DNA of 64,000 bases, from assembly GCA_037127315.1 (NCBI GenBank), contig JBBBDQ010000346.1, positions 5,021,001 to 5,085,000 of the forward strand. The letters are read 5' to 3'. Made by a program: the position numbers and the translations under genes. This DNA comes from Ascarosepion bandense (Eukaryota > Mollusca > Cephalopoda > Sepiida > Sepiidae). A model generated the notes under the pieces. It was not told the DNA's origin. It was given only the letters and a program-made list of their open reading frames with translations, and ran no database searches. Position 1 is the first letter of the stretch; each line of letters begins with the position of its first letter. Positions 45,275 through 55,779 of this stretch are shown one piece after another.

Positions 45275-45288
<14 letters not shown>
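44587..45288 (-). mobile_element. Penelope-like element, partial head-to-tail dimer
   Basis: A 175-bp segment (45113-45288) is repeated almost exactly at 44587-44761 in the same orientation, with 351 bp between. On the minus strand it encodes STEIKAKIRRLERLMIKHNR and FNSICLENYLLPRYTK, continued from the first copy by FKLHDAAALNDPTAKKLQW. The unique part has a start MAHVSRKLRRKPINNYPNVG downstream of a GGCTCATGTGAGCC hairpin. Flanked on both sides by (TA)n. The PLE call rests on the partial tandem (pseudo-LTR) layout; no RT or endonuclease motif is present here. Confidence 0.55.

Positions 45289-45333
<45 letters not shown>
45289..45333. repeat. (TA)n microsatellite
   Basis: About 24 units. 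Confidence 0.95.
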
Positions 45334-45335
<2 letters not shown>

Positions 45336-45685
45336 CGTTTCACCCCGAGCAAGACATGTCACTGCCACTACTGCACAGGGGGCTATATAGAGTGGAGAAA
45401 GGATGATTAAATATAGGAAATGTCAGAGGGTGGGTGATAGGCTGGTAGGGATACCGAGAATGGTTAAATATAGGAAATATCAAAGAGTGGGTGATAGGCG
45501 GGTAAGGATACCGAGAATGAGGGTTCGGTAGATGAAAGTGTTCTGAGAATAATTGGGAGTTAGGGTGATAGGAGGTGTCTATTGATCCTACATTTAAACA
45601 CCTGGAGATTGTAGCTGTCGGGAAAGCAGACATCTGTAGGAAGGGAGTTCCACAGGCGGGAAGCGCGAGAAAAGAAGCTGTTGGG
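45334..45685 (-). mobile_element. LINE-D 3' fragment with short internal duplication
   Basis: 3' end 'gcgtttcaccccgagcaaga'. The 3'UTR has a tandem duplication ('gattaaatataggaaatgtc' / 'ggttaaatataggaaatatc'). The distal part 'gagattgtagctgtcgggaa', 'ggcgggaagcgcgag' matches the RT-end/3'UTR junction at 61215. Then (GT)n at 45686-45712. Confidence 0.8.
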
Positions 45686-45714
<29 letters not shown>

Positions 45715-45716
<2 letters not shown>

Positions 45717-46200
45717 GCCATCACATGTTGGTGGCAAATTGGTGTTGAGGCGCACTTCTCTTTCCTTTTCGATTAAACGGTGCTGTATTCCGTAAATAAA
45801 ATAAAGAGAAAAACAGAGTTGTAAGAAAAATGTGAGTTAGTCAGTATGTAATGCAGTGTTGGAGAATGGAATTGCCGATATACCAGAAGAAGACACAACT
45901 AACACATAACTTAACAGAAATTTATAACATATGGAACAACTACCAATTTTATATAATTTACAGTCTGCAGAAAGACTAAAAATGTATCTTAGCTACGAAC
46001 CAGTCTACTTTTATACTAAACTTAACATAGACTGACACTCGTTTAATCTTTTGAGGTTCAAAATCACTACAGTAGCAAATAGTAGTGTTGTGGGGTTTTC
46101 CCTTTTCTTAAAGATGGACTCGTCCAGAGTATATTTATACTACTGCTATCGAAGCATAGATGAGAGCGTAGCGCTTGTAGTTGAGAGTATGCCGCGTTTT
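45715..46200. other. Unclassified; may be LTR 5' part
   Basis: No coding. 'agagtatatttatactactg' near 46118-46137 is a TATA-like string upstream of the LTR-like block and could belong to it. Confidence 0.35.
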
Positions 46201-46214
46201 CTCGCGGTAATTTC

Positions 46215-46669
46215 TTTCACACTGTCAGCGCTCTGCCTCCGGGCGGAGACCATTAACCCAGTCGTGGCTCCGCCGAAGGGTAGAGTCACGACTGGGCAAA
46301 ATTAGACAGATATTTCTGGCTGGACTATATATCCCGGAGGACCCACGTTAAAAAAGTCCTTGTGCCGTATTTAGTCATAGTGGGTGGAGCGGGAGTAAAT
46401 AAATACAGAATACCTCCAGTAGCTCTGTGCTCTACTCATCGAGAAGATTATTACGCCGTACTCGTCAGCTTCCGACGCGGACATACTCAATATACTACGG
46501 CTTCAAGTCCAGAGACTTGTACTTATATTTTTTTTACTAACCCGTATTCCTGGACTACTAATTTTCATTCAAGTCTGTATCCTTACGTTATTACACTTAT
46601 TTTCTATCTCAGTTACTGGTCGTTGTTCATTTATTTGTGCGGACCCCATTCCCGGGATCCATAACAACT
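46215..46669 (+). mobile_element. LTR-like block with PBS-like 3' junction
   Basis: Shares with 2424-2808 'gggtagagtc.cg.ctggg', 'cccggaggacccacgttaaa' and 'aaagtccttgtgccg'. Ends at 'ttgccaacgaagatgag' (46669-46685), comparable to 'ttggcgacgaagatcc' at 2807. Frames inside are not protein-like. Confidence 0.6.
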
Positions 46670-46744
46670 TGCCAACGAAGATGAGATAGGTACGTCGACC
46701 ACAACAAGTAGTCAAGCAGAGTGATCACACTGATCCAAACTCTC

Positions 46745-46985
46745 ACTGGGCGGAGAGTAATCCGCACGACGGTCCGCCGAAGGGTAGAGTTTCATCTGGG
46801 GTGGATAGACTAGAGCCCGACCCAGTCTTAAGCTTGGTCTACAGGATATTTTTAGCTGAGATTTAGGACTCGGAATATCCACTTTAATTGATCTTGTATC
46901 GTTTCCACCTTGGGGATCCGCCCTAATGAGATGGTGGTAAATACTCAGTAGCATATTGTACATGACTAGCTTATTAACATCTCAG
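46745..46985 (+). mobile_element. Second LTR-like block
   Basis: Restarts about 60 bp after the preceding PBS-like site with 'gggcggagag', 'ccgccgaagggtagagtttc', then 'ctacaggatatttttagctg' and 'gatcttgtatcg', matching 6130-6230. With the preceding block it could be two LTRs around a collapsed interior, or two solo LTRs. Confidence 0.5.
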
Positions 46986-46989
46986 GTGT

Positions 46990-47665
46990 CATTATTCAGA
47001 TGGTTTGAATTTTTTTTATCAGTTTGTATAACCTCAGATACTTAAAATGAGTGGTAAGGTTCTCTTGAAAGGGCTGGGCGCTATGAACTCTCAAGGTAAC
47101 AGTAATGTTCAGAGGAGTTAAATCGACCCTTTTGAGCCCGTTAAATTATGTAAAACTTTAAACACTGATAGGAACAAAGCATAGCGTTTTATTAACCTGT
47201 TCTGGAAAAATGTGCGATATAAAAGTAAATCTTATAATTGTGTTCTAATATTCAGCGTCTCTCCTAAATCTGCACACAATGGCAACAATGTATATTTTGA
47301 AGAAATGAAAATTTCAACAACACTTTATTAAATTGAAATATTAACAAATAACACCTCCAAAATGATTTGTAATGCAAACGTTTATGTGCTTTGCATGATT
47401 TACGTAAATTCGATGCAATAACTCCACATAGCTGTCAATTTTAGCATATTCACTTTTTATGCGTTTAATCAAGTGTGTTGCAGTTTTTCTTTTGACAAAA
47501 CCATGTTTAATCTGTGGAAGTAAAATATATAGATAAATAGATTTCCTATATGCACAGATTTTAGGAATACCCTAGATTATTATAATAATTATAAACAGAT
47601 ATATTAATTAATTTAATGACTAAAGTTTTATCTTTAATAATTTTATATCAATCTTTTTTTAAAAA
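46990..47665. other. No recognised feature
   Basis: AT-rich; nothing recognised. Confidence 0.4.
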
Positions 47666-47669
47666 TCAT

Positions 47670-47951
47670 ATCACCCCAAGCAAGGCGGTAACGCCACTGA
47701 TGCGCAGGGGGCTACGTAAGAGTAAAAAGATTGGAAAAGAGAAAGCCGGAAACCACATCCTAAACAGGGAACAAGGGATGAGCCTCTTCACCTGTTCAAC
47801 AGACGTGGGTGGAGTGTGAACCGGGCGATAGTTTAGTCTATCTACTCCAATTGAAGAAAAAAAACAGAAAAGAGTAAAAAGATTGGAAAAGAGAAAGCCG
47901 GAAACCACATCCTAAACAGGGAACAAGGGATGATCCTCTTTACCTGTTCAA
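47670..47951 (-). mobile_element. LINE-D 3' end with 152-bp tandem duplication
   Basis: 3' terminus 'tcaccccaagcaaggcggta', 'cactgatgcgcaggggg'. An 82-bp piece of its 3'UTR (47718-47799) is repeated at 47870-47951 with two differences. Confidence 0.8.
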
Positions 47952-48091
47952 TATTTCAGAATTTAACTTAAGACATTGCGTTGTTTACACTGTTTGGACT
48001 ATTGTTCTCGTCTTTATTGCAATGTTTCTGACGATGTACGCTCTGGCCTTCTTCAGGTGATAGGAATTTTGAACCGAATCCTTTATTTCAA

Positions 48092-48196
48092 TGGTATTTG
48101 CGCGTAAGTGAATGCAATGAATTCAGCTGGAATTCGAACTCGGCTCCCCGATTTCTCGTTCCGAGCCGATATCTACTTCACCACAACGCACATCCG
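48092..48196 (-). repeat. SINE-A head fragment
   Basis: Minus strand: 'ggtatttgcgcgtaagtgaa', 'gaattcgaactcggctcccc', 'gatatctacttcaccacaac', 'gcacatccgcc'. Only the tRNA-like third is kept. Just upstream, 48010-48062 resembles 5905-5945 ('tgtacgctc..gcctt.ttcaggtg'). Confidence 0.85.
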
Positions 48197-48624
48197 CCTT
48201 GTGATTACGTTGTCTTATAACTGATAATGTTTACTATTAAATTTAGGAAAATTTATACATGTAAACTGTAATCTAATATGAAGATTGCATACTCCAAAAT
48301 GGAAATTCTGGATTTTATATCTGCCATTTTGACTAATGAGCTTATTTCTATAATTTCTTATATTTCTTAGAAATGCAAATATTTAATCGTCGGAGCTTGT
48401 CTTCCGTACCACTTGCAGTATCCCATCGTAGGTTGTATCTTTACGTGTATATTGTATTTGCTTGGATTCTGTAACAGTTAATATTATTTAGCGCGCTTCA
48501 GGTTAGGTTTACTGATCTCGGATTAAATCCAATACTGATCTTATTTCATTTAATCTGCATCTGTAGTTCAGACCATCTACATGTGATCTGTATATTTCTT
48601 GCGTATCTGTTGCATTTGAAAAAG

Positions 48625-48930
48625 CGCATACTAGATTGGCAACTAGGTCCCACCTTTTTGCCGTCAAAATCGAAAAAAGTAAATTTCACTTCTACTCTAT
48701 AGTTTCTTTTCTCGCACTTTCCGCCCGTATACTTGCTTCCCTGATAGCTACAATCTCCAAACATTTAAGTGCAACTTCAAGTGCCATCTTCTGTCCCCTT
48801 GACTCCCATCATTCTCTTATCCTTTCTTCGACATCCCCTGTATCTTGTTCTTTTCGATCTCCCCTCGCTGTAAACCCTGCGCATTACTGGTAGTACTGCC
48901 TTGCTTGGGTTGAAACGATCATTAAAAAAA
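48625..48930 (+). pseudogene. LINE-D 3' end
   Basis: Plus strand: TRLATRSHLFAVKIEKSKF at the start (48633 on), 'tctcgcactttccgcccgta', 'cttccctgatagctacaatc', then the terminus 'actgccttgcttgggttgaa' with an A-run. Only the last ~25 RT codons remain. Confidence 0.85.
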
Positions 48931-48934
48931 AAAA

Positions 48935-50068
48935 AATGGAAGCGTTATCATATGGCTAGAATGTACATTTTTCGACTGTGAACGGTTCAGAACATAAGCA
49001 TGGGCAATTTGCCAGTAAAGTCATTTCTTGATGACATCGGTTCAGTGAGGCCATTCCAGCATGCATCACCTTTGAAAAGCGTCTATCCACCTTACTACGA
49101 GTTTAAGCCTTATAAGTGAAATTGGACAGACGGATCAGTTTAGACGCCGTCGATGTTTGTATTAGCCGAGGGTTTCAAATTGCTGATCGCGCCAGTTTAA
49201 GCGCTCTACCCCAGACGCTGTACAAAAACTCAGCTCAGATAGGTTCTGTGAGTGTTAAATAAGCACAAAGGTGTCCATAATTGGTCGGCCGCTCATTGTA
49301 TTATACAGAAAACATCAATTATTCTATTATTCTTCCTTTGAATTTTGACAGAATAGCAAGTAAGCAAAAATTGTGGTACATTGCCCGTTTAAATCTTTAG
49401 AGAGTGAATGATTTCAAAGCAAATGAAATTGAAGCCATTTGGTATTCAGGTAATTTCAGATATCACAGCTTGCTGTACAAGTTAGATTTTAATCTTGGAA
49501 AAAGATCTCTCTAAAAGCAGAAATGACACTGAATTAAAAAAAAGTGAGCCTCTTACTAGTGTTCTAAACAGGTTGAAACACCCGTGTGAAAGTTCATGAT
49601 TCACTCTCGGTAAAGACGACTCATTAATTACAAATTAAAAATTCGTAGCTCATTAAATCGTCAACCAAAATGACTTTGACACTGTTTGGCATCCGCGTGT
49701 GCCAAATGAAATCAATAAACTACGCTTGAGTGCTTGCTTAATTATATAGGACTATTTACAATTCTATTAGACTTACACGAGTCGGCCCATACCGTCAGAA
49801 CTGGTGGCCGATGTGAAATGAATATATTCTTACGTCTTTAGCGTTTACAAATAGAAGTTTGTAAATATATTTTTCCAGCAGTTTATAGAATCGATTTTTT
49901 CTCTTACAGCATCGCAAAGAAATCGAATAGTACATCATAACAGTCACACCTGGTGTCGCCAATTCCAGGCTAATAAACATTTTACAACAAAATATTAAAT
50001 ATATTAGAGACAAAATATACGGATATATGGAGCCTAAAATATCGATATTGATTAAGCACGATTCCAAC

Positions 50069-50069
<1 letters not shown>
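48935..50069. other. Mostly unrecognised; weak tRNA-like scrap
   Basis: On the minus strand, 49220-49165 ('tctggggtagagcgcttaaa' and 'caatttgaaaccctcgg') has A-box and B-box resemblance to a tRNA, without a foldable acceptor stem that I can see. Nothing else recognised. Confidence 0.35.

Positions 50070-50102
<33 letters not shown>
50070..50102. repeat. (TA)n microsatellite
   Basis: About 16 units; similar runs at 50228-50271, 50570-50620, 51356-51394 and 51580-51602 punctuate this region. Confidence 0.95.
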
Positions 50103-50106
<4 letters not shown>

Positions 50107-50223
50107 GTTTTGGGTTATAATTAAATTAGATCAGTGGTCGGTTGTATTAAAAAGTACTCAGTACATTAGTACATTTATATTGTAAAGCTTCTAAATATTT
50201 TTATTTGTTAGGAGTTATTTTTT

Positions 50224-50271
<48 letters not shown>

Positions 50272-50275
<4 letters not shown>

Positions 50276-50357
50276 ACCTAATGAGCCAGACGCTGGCTTT
50301 CCCAGACGATCCGTTTAGGTGAAACCGAGGTAGGTTCGTCTGGCTCATTATGTGTTT
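50272..50357 (+). ncRNA. Hammerhead-ribozyme-like hairpin, copy 1
   Basis: Outer stem 50272-50292 pairs with 50337-50357 (20 of 21). Inside, in hammerhead order: core-like CAGACGA (50303-50309; canonical is CUGANGA, so U4 is A), a short stem II around 'tcc/ggt', GAAA (50321-50324), a 3-bp stem III 'acc-ga-ggt', and A at 50332 as the would-be cleavage nucleotide. A three-base stem III with a two-base loop is the layout reported for hammerheads of Penelope-like elements. The altered U4 and weak stem II make activity doubtful. Confidence 0.5.
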
Positions 50358-50567
50358 ATTTATTTCCATCTACCTCTGTATTGAGCGATTTCTGTTAGTT
50401 GATTACTCGTACCGGGTTTTTTTCTTTGAGCTTCGTGCTGATCTCGGTCCGTAATCTTTTGACTGACATTCATGTACTAAGCTCTTTCTTTTTTTATAAC
50501 CATTTTTCCTACTTTCGATAGTTTTTGAAGAAAATTTTTTGACACAAGTATATTTTTTACAATCTCA

Positions 50568-50622
<55 letters not shown>

Positions 50623-50639
50623 CATTAATGATTATAACT

Positions 50640-51340
50640 TTTATGTTAGAGGAAATAACGAAGATAAAATATAAAAAGAAAACCGGTTTCGCTCCCGCTT
50701 ATCAAAGTTTTTATTGAGAGAACTTAAAGTAAAATGTAACAGTTGTGAAAAATGAAATGGTCCATGACGGGAATGTGGAATGAATTGCTAGAGACTGATA
50801 CAGCAAGACCCAACAAACACTCTTGATGCTTACACAACGATGGTCTGCAAGACCTGATGTAAACAGACTTCAGCACCTTTAAATGCAAAAGTGAATGTGA
50901 ATTAGATAACACGGAAAACCAATTCGCATCAAAATTCATGGCACTCCTTCCATTCTTTAAAAGATGTTCACTGATTGAGGGACCGTACGTATTATGGACG
51001 AGTTCATTTTGTTGCCAGGTATAGTTCTTAATTTTTAGTGGAACCTGCTGTTTCATTCTACTGTCAAGATTTTGAGTTGTTCTGCCTATGTAACTGGCAT
51101 CGCAACCACAATTATATTCGTAAATTACATAATTTTTTGATGGGGGCAGAACATTCTTACGACTTGAGGCTAAAACAGGTTTAGTATCAAACACAACACA
51201 CATTTTGGCAGAAAAATAACATTTCTACACATCAGAAGAAATTTGCCTAGTTAGGTATTCACCCTTCTATCCAATCCACGGAAGTCTTAAATACACCGGG
51301 TATTTAGAAATAACTACTGGCGTATTTTTTTTGAATTCAC
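50640..51340 (-). pseudogene. Penelope-like element C-terminus with GIY-YIG endonuclease domain
   Basis: The minus frame 51203-50724 (159 codons) reads NYVIYEYNCGCDASYIGRTT, then NLDSRM, SISEHLLKNGRS, NFDANWFSVL, LHLKVLKSVYIRSCRPSLCK. This is the GIY-YIG nuclease module (YxCxC preceding YIGRT; conserved H and the E/K-rich 'LxxLESxYIxxxxPxLN'-like end) found at the C-terminus of Penelope-like retroelement proteins. The RT domain is absent. It lies between two plus-strand hammerhead-like hairpins. Confidence 0.8.
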
Positions 51341-51354
51341 CGATCTTATTTTTT

Positions 51355-51394
<40 letters not shown>

Positions 51395-51398
<4 letters not shown>

Positions 51399-51480
51399 AC
51401 CTAATGAGCCAGACGCTGGCTTTCCCAGACGATCCGTTTAGGTGAAACCGAGGTAGGTTCGTCTGGCTCATTAGGTGTTT
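51395..51480 (+). ncRNA. Hammerhead-ribozyme-like hairpin, copy 2
   Basis: Near-identical to 50272-50357. The outer stem 51395-51415 / 51460-51480 is perfect over 21 bp. Core-like CAGACGA at 51426-51432, GAAA at 51444-51447, stem III to 51454, A at 51455. Both copies follow the same 'ttattttttcaatatata' leader and (TA)n run. Confidence 0.5.
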
Positions 51481-51914
51481 ATTTATTTCCATCTACCGCC
51501 GATAACCTAATTGACCTCAGTAGGTGGTTACACACTATCGCACAAAGTTCTCTTTATAAAATTATTTCACTTTCACTTTTATATATATATATATATATAT
51601 ATAATATTTTTATTATAAGTGTTCATAATAAAACTTTTTATATCTTTACACTAAAGCTTTCATTTTTCAAAACAACGAATTGTACGATGGTTGGTAACTA
51701 GTAATATAAATGATTTTTTGGGAAATAAAAAAATCGTTATTTTTTGTCCAACTGTTATGGGGTGCATAAAGTCAGAATTAAAAATATACTTGTGGGTATG
51801 TCTAGATAAAACAATTCAATCTCAGAACTACACTAAAAATAAAAGTAACGTCAGAAGGTAGATGTGGGTTAGTTATCTTCACATGACACGATAAACCGGC
51901 GGTTAAGTTTGTCA

Positions 51915-52355
51915 TTCTTGACAATTGTCGAGAATATTGCAATGATAAACTTGGCTCTGTCCCTTGTCGCTTTCAATATTTTTCTCTTGGTATCTCTAAG
52001 CCCCACTCCGCCATATTTTTGCGCAAATCTAATAAGTACGCCTGACGCTACTTTCCCCTGTCTCTTCTTGTCTTTATCCGACCTGTGAGTATTAAGTTCT
52101 CAAGGCCCTCCCTCCTCATTACGTGTCCCAGGAACCTCATTTGACTCTTCTTGATATTTAGTATGAGATTTCTTCTCGTTAGCATCCTTTCCAACACCAC
52201 ATCATTGCACACGTGCTCTGACCATGGTATCCTCAGCATCCTTCTGTAAAACCACATTTCTGCTGTCTCAAGCCTCTCCTTCATCCTTGATGAGATCGTC
52301 CAGCATTCACTCCTATATAGAAGGACAGATATCACATAGTAATCCAGCACCATTT
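51915..52355 (-). pseudogene. LINE-E RT C-terminal pseudogene
   Basis: The minus frame reads LDYYVISVLLYRSECWTI, SSRMKERLETAEMWFYRR, MLRIPWSEHVCNDVVLER, NIKKSQMRFLGHVMRREG, LENLILTGRI, one of the best preserved LINE-E C-termini (about 100 codons open). It is cut at its 5' side by a CA-rich tract at 52360-52430. Confidence 0.88.
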
Positions 52356-52439
52356 CCCCACCCAAAACACACACATACACCACTAACACGCAGGTACAGA
52401 TATGTGTGTGTGTGTGTGTGTGGGTGTGGACTCATTATT

Positions 52440-53100
52440 CCGATTTCCACGTCTAGAAGGCAAACCTGATTGAGGACGCCGGGCGTTGCTTTGTAACCCT
52501 CGCTGTCTTTTATCAACATTTTCTTTTTTTCAACCTTCATTTACATATGTTACAAAATGGAACTAAGCACAATCAGCTATTGGAAGATGAAAAAGATTTT
52601 TTGGATTTTGACGTCATTCCGTCATTTCGTTGTTCGTCTAAATACTTGAATTTACTTTGTTTCTGTTTACTCTTGAAAACACTATAACAAATTCAATATT
52701 TTTTATCCATAATGTTGAATGTGTTAAAATTATTCAAAGTTTTAACAAGAAAAATCTGACGATGATGCTAAAATTTGTCGGCAAACATTGTTGATTTATT
52801 TAAGATGTATTGATCAATTATGACATGTCCCTGAAGTTAGATTTGTAGTTAGATAAATCGTATTTATTTTCAACTTTTCTCGTTGAACTTTTCATCTGTA
52901 TTGCATATGATTCATTAATATACTTAATAAGGCTACAATAACATTTGTATTTTATATAAATACAACCTTATAAATATTGAGATGTCATAAATTGAGTGTG
53001 ACACCATATCATAGTAGGGGAGTGACTTGCATTATCATATTAATAGGAGGTACTTGAATAGAAGCCTCATTAAAGACTACTGACAAGTGACAGCAATTAA
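52440..53100. other. No recognised feature
   Basis: AT-rich; a short Helentron-end-like 'gaggacgccgggcgttgctt' at 52472-52491 (minus: 'aagcaacgcccggcg') is suggestive but isolated. Confidence 0.35.
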
Positions 53101-53107
53101 GCTTTTT

Positions 53108-53170
<63 letters not shown>
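53108..53170. repeat. (GATA)n microsatellite
   Basis: About 15 GATA units. Confidence 0.95.
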
Positions 53171-53375
53171 TAAAGAAACGGGAATAGATAAATAGACAGA
53201 TTAGAGTGATACATAAAGAAACAGATTTAAATACAGATGTACAGACAGTTGAATATAGAGTGTGAGATAGATAAAGAGAAGCCGCTCTTCAAATATTATT
53301 TCCATTTATTTTCTATATGAAAATGGAGCTATTAGATGAAGAAAAGAAAAAGCAAAATGATGATGATGATCATGA

Positions 53376-53383
<8 letters not shown>

Positions 53384-53410
<27 letters not shown>
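53384..53410. repeat. (AAT)n microsatellite
   Basis: About nine AAT/ATA units; (CA)n follows at 53493-53526 and (TA)n at 53527-53548. Confidence 0.95.
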
Positions 53411-53492
53411 TAGGATTTTAGTTAATGCCTAATAACTGCCATGCGCATGAACCTTTAAGGTCAGAAACAACAACTCAACTAGTGGACAGCAA

Positions 53493-53548
<56 letters not shown>

Positions 53549-53744
53549 TCAGTCGATAGAGAATTGTGGGGAGAAGTAAATTTCATAATAAACAGTAACT
53601 ACTTAATTACGGGTATATGCTACGTTCTTTGGTTAATGAATTGAACGCAAGTTGGTTCGGCTATCAAATTGAACGCTTTCGGTTACTGGGGTTTGTTTAC
53701 ATCCTATGAATAACCTGTAATAGAATCTAACTTTCCCTTGCCGT

Positions 53745-53876
53745 ACGCCGATAGCACAGCGGTAGCATGGCTGTCTGAGGTAAAATCAGTCGTATTTTGA
53801 TCGCCGCTTGAGGCAGGCGGCAAATCAAGCTACATTGAGGAGCTGTGATACAGAGAAAGAGACTTGTCTGCAGATG

Positions 53877-53880
<4 letters not shown>
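53745..53880 (+). repeat. SINE-C, 5' truncated, with TA tail
   Basis: tRNA-like head 'cgatagcacagcggtagcat', diverged B-box region 'cgtattttgatcgccgc', 3' end 'gaggagctgtgatacagaga', then (TA)n 53880-53930 and (GA)n to 53990. Confidence 0.75.
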
Positions 53881-53930
<50 letters not shown>

Positions 53931-53989
53931 GAGAGAGAGAGTGAGAGAGATAGTGTGTGTGTAAGAGAGAGAGAGAGAGAGAGAGAGAA

Positions 53990-54890
53990 GCTCCCTTGGG
54001 AAGGATTAACGAGGAGAGTGAAAAAACATAGGAAAGAGAGAGAAACAGAGAGTGGTGGATTATTTATAACGTCGCTTGATTTAGGCAAACTGGTTTTATT
54101 TTAGGACGATGTTGAATACTAAATCTGAAATATTCACTTGTGATAATCTAGTAAACCACCTTACTTATCATTAAATTATGCAATCGTCTTTTAGGTACGA
54201 GCGATTACAGATACCAAAACTATGTGTTTCGAATGATATAGAAGAAATCTCAAAAAAAGGTGCGATTCAAACAGGAAATTTCACGCCTAACGTGATCCTT
54301 ATAAGGAATCGCTTCTTGTCATTTGCTATTAGTGCGCTGATAACAGCTCACCCATCAAATTAAACACTCTTGCAGATATGCAAAAAAGAGAGCGTATAAG
54401 TGCTTTTATCTTTCGTTTGATTCGTAGGTGTCTCTGGGTGAAATTATTGATTATTTTCTAAACTGCAGGTGCTAAGATTGTATATTATTTGATGTCTTTT
54501 ACTAAATGCAATCGACGTAGAAAAGATTGTGCTTGTATTGAAATTGATAAGCAAATTACGTAAAGATCAAAAGAAAGTTTAAGGAAGTTAGCGGCAGAAG
54601 TGGAAAGTGGGTGTTGTTATTTTTCTACAGGCCTGAATTGAAAGGAACCGAGGTAAAAGAAATGTTTAGACCTTTCGAAAATCAATAAAGAGTGGAAAAC
54701 AATAACAACATGCGAGACGTGCATCATATAGAGGAGTGTGCAATGCTGGCTTTTCAGTGACGTAAACAGAAGACGAAAGTTTGATGTATGAATGCAAAAT
54801 CGGGCCCGCTGTTTTGTTTTCGGATTAAAAACATCAATAAAATGTTAAATGAATCGATACAGATGAATAGTTTAAAACAAATTGAAATAG
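53990..54890. other. No recognised feature
   Basis: No gene or repeat family recognised after the (GA)n run. Confidence 0.4.
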
Positions 54891-54892
54891 GC

Positions 54893-54907
54893 AGATATGA
54901 ACAGATT

Positions 54908-54960
<53 letters not shown>

Positions 54961-55100
54961 GTGATCAAACTGATGGCTCTCGATAGATAGATAGATATGA
55001 ACAGACACACACACATATATATATATATATAGACAGATAGATATGAATAGACTAATATATATACACATATATATATATATATAGACAGATAGATATGAAT

Positions 55101-55172
<72 letters not shown>

Positions 55173-55371
55173 GAACAGACTAAAATAGATAGATATGAAC
55201 AGACTGATATATATATATATATATATATATCACTCAATCTTATTCAGTTCATTTCAGTTCTGTTCTTCTATCTATCTATAGATAGATAGATAGATAGATA
55301 AGGAACTGAATAAGATAGATACATATGAACAGACTGATATATATATTGTTAGATATATAATGAACAGTCTG

Positions 55372-55418
<47 letters not shown>

Positions 55419-55420
55419 GA
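54893..55420 (-). repeat. (GATA)n satellite with 'atgaacagact' spacer
   Basis: GATA/TA runs broken by 'gatatgaacaga..ta' at about 54894, 55000, 55040, 55095, 55170, 55195, 55325 and 55420. The complement 'tctgttcat' is the spacer of the 63 kb satellite. 55250-55290 adds an inversion (tctatctatc next to gatagataga). Confidence 0.9.
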
Positions 55421-55779
55421 ACAAACTGATATATATATCTTTAGAAAATTTTTTCAAAACTAGGTGTTAAAACGCTCTGTATTATTACCTCCTTTCATGA
55501 AGGAATGAAAGTGTTGTATCGTGAAATGAAGAGATACACAGAGAAATATAAATGAACTACTTTATTAACAGAGTGGTACAACCAAGATGTATATACAATA
55601 TGTACAGTCTCTCGCAGTAATAGGTGTTACTTAGCGAAGTCCGTGATAATGACAATCCCCGTGCTAAGCGCACATTGTTATATTTACATCGGGGCGACCG
55701 GATGTCACATGGTACGAGCCACGACTCAACAGAAAGCTTTTGTAAGATCAGGAAATAACCAATCGGAAGCCTTTTTTTG

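Noticed and set aside
55272..55457. 61-codon minus frame
   Set aside because: GATA satellite translation.
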